Translations under genes and position numbers: made by a program
Notes under the pieces: model-generated
Told to the model about the DNA's origin: nothing
The model's input: only the letters and a program-made list of their open reading frames with translations
Database searches by the model: none
Part shown: in pieces, positions 60,151 through 64,000 of the stretch
Numbering within the stretch: position 1 is the stretch's first letter
Layout of the letters: each line of letters opens with the position of its first letter
Source: Tepidiforma bonchosmolovskayae
GTDB lineage: Bacteria; Chloroflexota; Dehalococcoidia; Tepidiformales; Tepidiformaceae
Length of the DNA stretch: 64,000 nucleotides
Direction of reading: 5' to 3'
NCBI RefSeq assembly: GCF_008838325.1
Contig: NZ_CP042829.1
Span: 1,612,001 to 1,676,000, forward strand

Positions 60151-60248
60151 CGAGGCATCCCTGGCGGCGAAACTGGGCGGCGCGGCTGCGCCCTGGCCCT
60201 CAAGTGTAGCAGGGCACCCGGTTCTGGCCCTCCCGCAGGCCCCGGCCC

Positions 60249-61142
60249 TCAGCCCGCCAGCGCCAGCCGCCGCTGCACCGGCCTCGCCGGGAGGGCCGCC
60301 CGTTCGCGCGGCGCCGCCGCCGGCCGCCAGGGCGTCACCTCGACCGCCGGCCCCGCGCCCGTCACCGCGATCGTCACCTCCGCGGCCCCGTCCAGCTCTC
60401 CCGCGAGCGGCCGAAGCAGGGCCGCCAGCTCGTGCCCGTGATGCAGCGGCGCCGGGGCGCGCAGCCGCCACCGCCGCACCCCCGTGCCGGTCTCCGCCGT
60501 CACCGCAAGCCCCCGGCAGCTCAGCCCCCATGCCGCCAGCAGCTGCCCCAGCCGCTCCGCCCCTGCCGCTGCCCGCGCCGCCGATACCCCGCCCGCGAGC
60601 CGCACCGCCAGCCCCTCCGCCCGGGGCAGCATCCCCCGTGCCCCGCGCGCCTCGCAGATGGCCAGGCACCGCCGGGCGGCCCGCGCCGCCGCCAGCCCTT
60701 CCTCCACCGTGTCCGCCACTGCCCCGCGCACGTCGAGCCCCAGCCACGCCCGCGCCAGCCCCAGCAGCGCCGTCCCCGCGGACCGTTCGTCCGCGAACCG
60801 GCCTTCCAGCCCCGCAAGGTCGACCGCCACGGCCTCCCGCGAAACCACCGCGACAGCGGGTGTCGCCTTCCTCCGCAACACTGCCGCCAGCCGCTCGAGC
60901 GCATCGAGCTCGGCGCCGGGCCGAGCCGGGGCCCAGGCCAGTGCCGGGCACCGGCTCCGCGCCTCCGCCAGGGTCATCCCCGGCTGGACGCCCGCCGCCG
61001 ACGCCTCGACTGATGGCACCGCCACCAGCGGCTCGCCCCCGAACTCCTGCACGGTCGCCGCCGGCCGTCCCCGCAGCCCCGGTTCCGCCCGCCGGGCCAG
61101 CTGCACCGAGAGCCGCGGCGCCGCCACAACCAGGATGCGCAT
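60249..61142 (-). CDS. imuB: ImuB-like, Y-family-polymerase-related protein (SOS-regulated)
   Basis: A 297-residue protein related to ImuB. It starts 'RILVVAAPRLSVQLARR', continues with 'VAVPSVEASAAGVQPGMTLAEARSRCPALAWAPARP' and carries 'VAVDLAGLEGRF', matching the palm/finger region of Y-family polymerases. The acidic catalytic residues of active DinB-type enzymes are not visible, as in ImuB, which acts as a scaffold for DnaE2 mutagenic repair. It is shorter than usual ImuB (about 500) and lacks the clamp-binding C-terminal part I would expect. imuA and dnaE2 are not adjacent. A LexA box lies in its promoter. Confidence 0.8.
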   Translation of the reverse strand: MRILVVAAPRLSVQLARRAEPGLRGRPAATVQEFGGEPLVAVPSVEASAAGVQPGMTLAEARSRCPALAWAPARPGAELDALERLAAVLRRKATPAVAVVSREAVAVDLAGLEGRFADERSAGTALLGLARAWLGLDVRGAVADTVEEGLAAARAARRCLAICEARGARGMLPRAEGLAVRLAGGVSAARAAAGAERLGQLLAAWGLSCRGLAVTAETGTGVRRWRLRAPAPLHHGHELAALLRPLAGELDGAAEVTIAVTGAGPAVEVTPWRPAAAPRERAALPARPVQRRLALAG

Positions 61143-61175
61143 CGCCAACCCCTTTCCGGCACCGAAGTTGACGGA

Positions 61176-61204
61176 AGAATAGAACAAACGTTCTGACTCT
61201 GCAA
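61176..61204 (-). promoter_or_regulatory. imuB: Promoter of the imuB-like gene
   Basis: On the minus strand TTGCAG (61204-61199), exactly 17 bp, then TATTCT (61181-61176). The predicted start gives a leader of about 25 nt. The spacer contains a LexA-type palindrome. Confidence 0.7.
61182..61193. promoter_or_regulatory. LexA (SOS) box
   Basis: GAACAAACGTTC, a GAAC-N4-GTTC palindrome as bound by Gram-positive-type LexA. It lies between the -35 and -10 of the imuB-like promoter, where LexA would block RNA polymerase until DNA damage. It is 69 bp before the divergent PEP-synthase-like start and could affect that gene too. Confidence 0.8.
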
Positions 61205-61261
61205 CCCGTTCACGCGGCGATCTTGCTGACCGTCCGGTCGCCACCGGCTACGATCCCCGCC

Positions 61262-63760
61262 ATGACCGTCCATCTCCCCCGGCTCCGCGACGCCGACCCC
61301 GCCAACCGCGCCCGTTACGGCGGCAAGGGCGCCAGCCTCGCCGCACTCGTTCGCGCCTCCTTCGATGTCCCCGACGGCTTCATCATCCCCGTCGATGTCG
61401 CCGCGCAGCTCCGCGGCGCCCCGGCCGGATGGCCCGCCGACCTCCGCCGCGAGCTCCTCGCTCGCCTCGCGGCCCTTTCCCCCGATTACGAGCCCGTCGC
61501 CGTCCGCTCCTCTGCCGCCGACGAAGACGGCGCCGCTGCCTCCTTCGCCGGCCAGCACGAGACGGTCCTCGGCGTCCGCGGCGGCGATGCCTTCCTCGAT
61601 GCCGTCGCCCGCTGCCTCGCGTCCGCCCACTCCGAATCCGCCCGCGCCTACCGCGAAGCCGCCGGCGCCGCCCCTGGAGCGCAGATGGCCGTCGTCGTCC
61701 AGCGCATGGTCCCCGCCGTCGCCGCCGGCGTCGCCTTCTCCATCGACCCCGTCACCGGCAACCGCGACCACGTCGTCGTCGAAGCCGTCCAGGGCCTCGG
61801 CGACGCCCTCGTCTCCGGCCAGGCCGAGGGCCAGCGGTACGTCATCCACCGGGGCTCCCTCGCCATCCTCGAACGGCCCGAAGGCCCTGCCGTCCTGTCC
61901 GATGCCCAGCTCGCCGCCATCGTCCGCGCCGCCCTCCGCGCCGAGGACCTCTTCGGCGCGCCGCAGGACATCGAGTTCGCCATCGACGACCGCGGCGCCC
62001 TCTGGCTCCTCCAGTCCCGCCCCATCACCACCGCAGCGGCGACCGCCCCGAAACCCGATGGCCTCGGCGGCTGGTACAACGAATTCGACACCCCCACCTC
62101 CGACGCCGACCTCTGGACCAGCGCCAACGTCCAGGAGATCCTCCCCGGCCTCCTGACCCCGCTCACCATCACCACCTTCAACGAGACGGTCCCCCGCGCC
62201 TACACCGAGGACTACCACGAACTCGGGCTCCTCGCCCGCGACGAGAACCCCATCTTCATGGGCTGCTTCTACAACCGCGCCTTCCTCAATATGGAGGCGA
62301 CCCGCCTCGTCGCCTCCCGCGTCCTCGGTTTCCGGGAAGGCGCCCTCGAGCAGCAGTACCTCGGCGGCCCCATCGAAGACGGCTGGCGGACGCCCCTCCC
62401 GCGCTTCACCACCTGGCGCCGCCGCCTCCTCACCGCGCCCCGCATGCTCCGCCTCATGGCCACGCTCGACAAACAGGCCGACCGCGCCGAGCGCGCTGTC
62501 TTCGATGCTGAACGGAAGGTCCGCGCCGTCGACCCCTACGCCCTCTCCTCTGCCGAACTCCAGCGCTACCGCGAGCGGATTCTCGATTTCGCGGCCCGCA
62601 TCTCGCGCGTCCATCTCCGCGTCACCGGCGTCGCCGGCGCCGGCTACGACAACGTCCTCGCGCTCGTCCGGCCCGTCCTCGGGGACGAAGCCGAAGGCCG
62701 CGTGCCTACCCTCTTCACCGGCCTGCCCGGCGTCGAAAGCGCCCGCATCAGCCTCGACCTCTGGGAGCTCTCCCGCGTCGCCATCGAGACCGGCATCGCC
62801 GGCCGCTTCCGCGAACCCGGCTTCGACCCCCGCGACCCCGCCCTTCCTGCCCCCTGGCAGCAGCGCTACACCGCCTTCATCGAGCGCCACGGCCACCGCG
62901 GCCTCCACGAAATGGAGGTCGCCGCGAAGACCTGGCGGTGGGACCCGGCCCCGGTCGTCGCGATGGTCGCCTCCTACCTCGATATCGACCCCGACCACGC
63001 GCCTCCTGCCGTCCTCGCCCGCCAGGAGGCCGAACGCCTCGCCCTCACCCGCGAAATCGACGCCCGCCTCGGGTTCGCGCAGCGCCGCATCTTTCGCTGG
63101 CTCCTGCCCCGCGCCCAGGGGTGGGTCGCCCTCCGCGAGCGCACCAAGTCCATCCTCGTGCGCGCCGCGCGCCTCGGCGATTGGCACCTCGCCGCCATCC
63201 AGGCCCGTCTCCTAGACCTCGGCGTCATCCGCGAGCCCGACGACATCTTCTTCCTCTCCCACGAAGAGCTCTCGAATGTCCTCGCAAACGGCCTCCGCGT
63301 CGACCTCTCCGCACGCGTCCTCGCCCGCCGCCGCGAGTACGAGCGCAACCGCCACGTCATCCTCCCCGAGCGGTTCCGCGGTCGCCCGGTCCCCCTGCCC
63401 CCCGCCGAAGCCGGCCATGCCGGCGATGTCCTGAAGGGCACGCCGGTCAGCCCCGGCCGCGTCACCGGGCGCGCCCGCGTCATCCTCGACCCCCAGGTCG
63501 ACGGCCCGCTCCAGCCCGGCGAAATCCTCGTCGCGCCCGTCACCGATGCCGGCTGGACGCCGCTCTTCGCGCTTGCCGCCGGCCTCGTCGTCGACATGGG
63601 GAGCGCCCTCAGCCACGGCAGCACCGTCGCCCGCGAGTACGGCCTCCCTGCCGTCGTCAACGTCCGCCAGGGCACCACCCGCATCCGCACCGGCGACCTC
63701 ATCGCCATCGACGGCATCGCCGGCACCGTCACCATCCTCGAAGAGCCGCCTGCCGCCTGA
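61262..63760 (+). CDS. PEP-synthase-family enzyme, rifampicin-phosphotransferase-like
   Basis: An 832-residue enzyme. Residues 1 to about 290 are the ATP-binding PPDK_N domain ('RYGGKGASLAALVRASFDVPDGFIIP', 'VAVRSSAADEDGAAASFAGQHETVLGV', 'IEFAIDDRGALWLLQSRPIT'). A long middle region of about 440 residues is typical of RPH-like rather than PpsA proteins. The C-terminal phosphohistidine domain (about 745-832) has 'GSALSHGSTVAREYGLPAVVNV' with the catalytic His. RPH moves the beta-phosphate of ATP to rifamycins through this His, but many homologues have other substrates. TACGAT lies 7 nt before the ATG. Confidence 0.85.
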   Translation: MTVHLPRLRDADPANRARYGGKGASLAALVRASFDVPDGFIIPVDVAAQLRGAPAGWPADLRRELLARLAALSPDYEPVAVRSSAADEDGAAASFAGQHETVLGVRGGDAFLDAVARCLASAHSESARAYREAAGAAPGAQMAVVVQRMVPAVAAGVAFSIDPVTGNRDHVVVEAVQGLGDALVSGQAEGQRYVIHRGSLAILERPEGPAVLSDAQLAAIVRAALRAEDLFGAPQDIEFAIDDRGALWLLQSRPITTAAATAPKPDGLGGWYNEFDTPTSDADLWTSANVQEILPGLLTPLTITTFNETVPRAYTEDYHELGLLARDENPIFMGCFYNRAFLNMEATRLVASRVLGFREGALEQQYLGGPIEDGWRTPLPRFTTWRRRLLTAPRMLRLMATLDKQADRAERAVFDAERKVRAVDPYALSSAELQRYRERILDFAARISRVHLRVTGVAGAGYDNVLALVRPVLGDEAEGRVPTLFTGLPGVESARISLDLWELSRVAIETGIAGRFREPGFDPRDPALPAPWQQRYTAFIERHGHRGLHEMEVAAKTWRWDPAPVVAMVASYLDIDPDHAPPAVLARQEAERLALTREIDARLGFAQRRIFRWLLPRAQGWVALRERTKSILVRAARLGDWHLAAIQARLLDLGVIREPDDIFFLSHEELSNVLANGLRVDLSARVLARRREYERNRHVILPERFRGRPVPLPPAEAGHAGDVLKGTPVSPGRVTGRARVILDPQVDGPLQPGEILVAPVTDAGWTPLFALAAGLVVDMGSALSHGSTVAREYGLPAVVNVRQGTTRIRTGDLIAIDGIAGTVTILEEPPAA

Positions 63761-63776
63761 CCAGCCCAGGGCGCCG

Positions 63777-64000
63777 CTACCGGAAGAGCGGCCGCACCCC
63801 GCACCGCCCGGTCACCGTATCGAAGCATGGGTCGGGGCCTGCGTACTTTCCCAGCAGCCGCAGGCCCGCGGCCTCCCGGGCATCCAGCAGCATGCGGAAC
63901 GCGGCGAGTTCCTCGTCAGTGAGGAGTTCGCCGCGCCAGATCTTCGCCACGCATTCCGCGCCGAACCGTTCGAACAGCGCCCGGTACATGCTCGCATTCT
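63777..64000 (-). CDS. Hypothetical protein, partial at the right edge
   Basis: The frame ends at 63777 and stays open to the window edge. An ATG at 63989 would give 70 residues, but the frame continues upstream without a stop, so the gene may be longer. The visible part is helical with three Cys ('AECVAKIWRGELLTDEELAAFRMLLDAREAAGLRLLGKYAG', then 'CFDTVTGRCG' near the end). No family recognised. Confidence 0.5.
   Translation of the reverse strand, partial: NASMYRALFERFGAECVAKIWRGELLTDEELAAFRMLLDAREAAGLRLLGKYAGPDPCFDTVTGRCGVRPLFR

Overview
The window is a GC-rich (about 70% by eye), densely packed bacterial chromosome segment on which I see no phage, transposase, CRISPR array, tRNA or rRNA. 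Gene content points to Chloroflexota, perhaps a Tepidiforma-like member of Dehalococcoidia. The supporting features are a CysO/CysM carrier-protein cysteine route, HspR-controlled chaperones, roadblock/PATAN signalling proteins, an LLM (F420-type) oxidoreductase, Tat-lipoprotein binding proteins and many apparently leaderless genes. This taxonomic placement is inference from content, not a database result.

Layout. 1-2.3 kb: end of a CtaG-like assembly protein, then queC-queE (7-deazaguanine synthesis) with a 36-copy heptamer array just upstream. 2.3-6.2 kb: a sulfur-assimilation operon with an Rrf2 regulator, cysK, a MoaD/CysO-MoeB fusion, free CysO and CysM. 6.3-13.8 kb: two zinc-ribbon DUF4328 membrane paralogs, ferritin, two crotonase-like proteins, twin small proteins, a Rieske-like relic, nitroreductase, MBL hydrolase and DUF2269. 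13.9-17.2 kb: glycosyltransferase / Gfo-Idh-MocA / phosphodiesterase operon. 17.2-19.6 kb: two tandem R2-like ferritin-fold proteins, one with diiron ligands and one that has lost most of them. 19.7-28 kb: leuA behind a candidate leader peptide, MFS transporters, proB, a VOC protein and an acyl-CoA dehydrogenase. 28.2-32.3 kb: a five-gene HAMP receptor / roadblock / PATAN operon, facing an ECF sigma and membrane-anchored partner (32.3-33.8 kb). 33.9-38.1 kb: small membrane protein, MBL hydrolase, PPOX-like protein, serine beta-lactamase-like hydrolase and a lipoprotein. 38.1-42.8 kb: heat-shock block (dnaJ-hspR-clpC against hsp20). 42.9-46.4 kb: Trm112-like, CvpA, MFS and TetR genes. 46.4-50.3 kb: peptide-type ABC binding protein and two permeases without ATPases. 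50.3-57.3 kb: rsmE, LLM oxidoreductase, otsBA trehalose genes, a double-hotdog dehydratase, a LuxR-type HTH and two exported proteins. 57.4-64 kb: valS, an SOS-controlled ImuB-like gene and a PEP-synthase/rifampicin-phosphotransferase-like enzyme.

The most notable signals are: (1) the R2-like pair, in which one subunit keeps all six expected metal ligands and its neighbour has lost about four; (2) the HAMP/roadblock/PATAN operon with no kinase and no GTPase; (3) a ubiquitin-like sulfur-carrier locus in which both carrier domains have residues after the di-glycine and so would need processing; (4) GCTCCCY heptamer arrays at three places, always in the same orientation, with G-rich sense strand next to the promoter or start of a minus-strand gene; (5) a recurrent TANNNT-like -10 box 6-9 nt before start codons, suggesting widespread leaderless mRNAs; (6) a leaderless leader peptide with paired Leu and Val codons ahead of leuA; and (7) a textbook LexA box inside the promoter spacer of the imuB-like gene.
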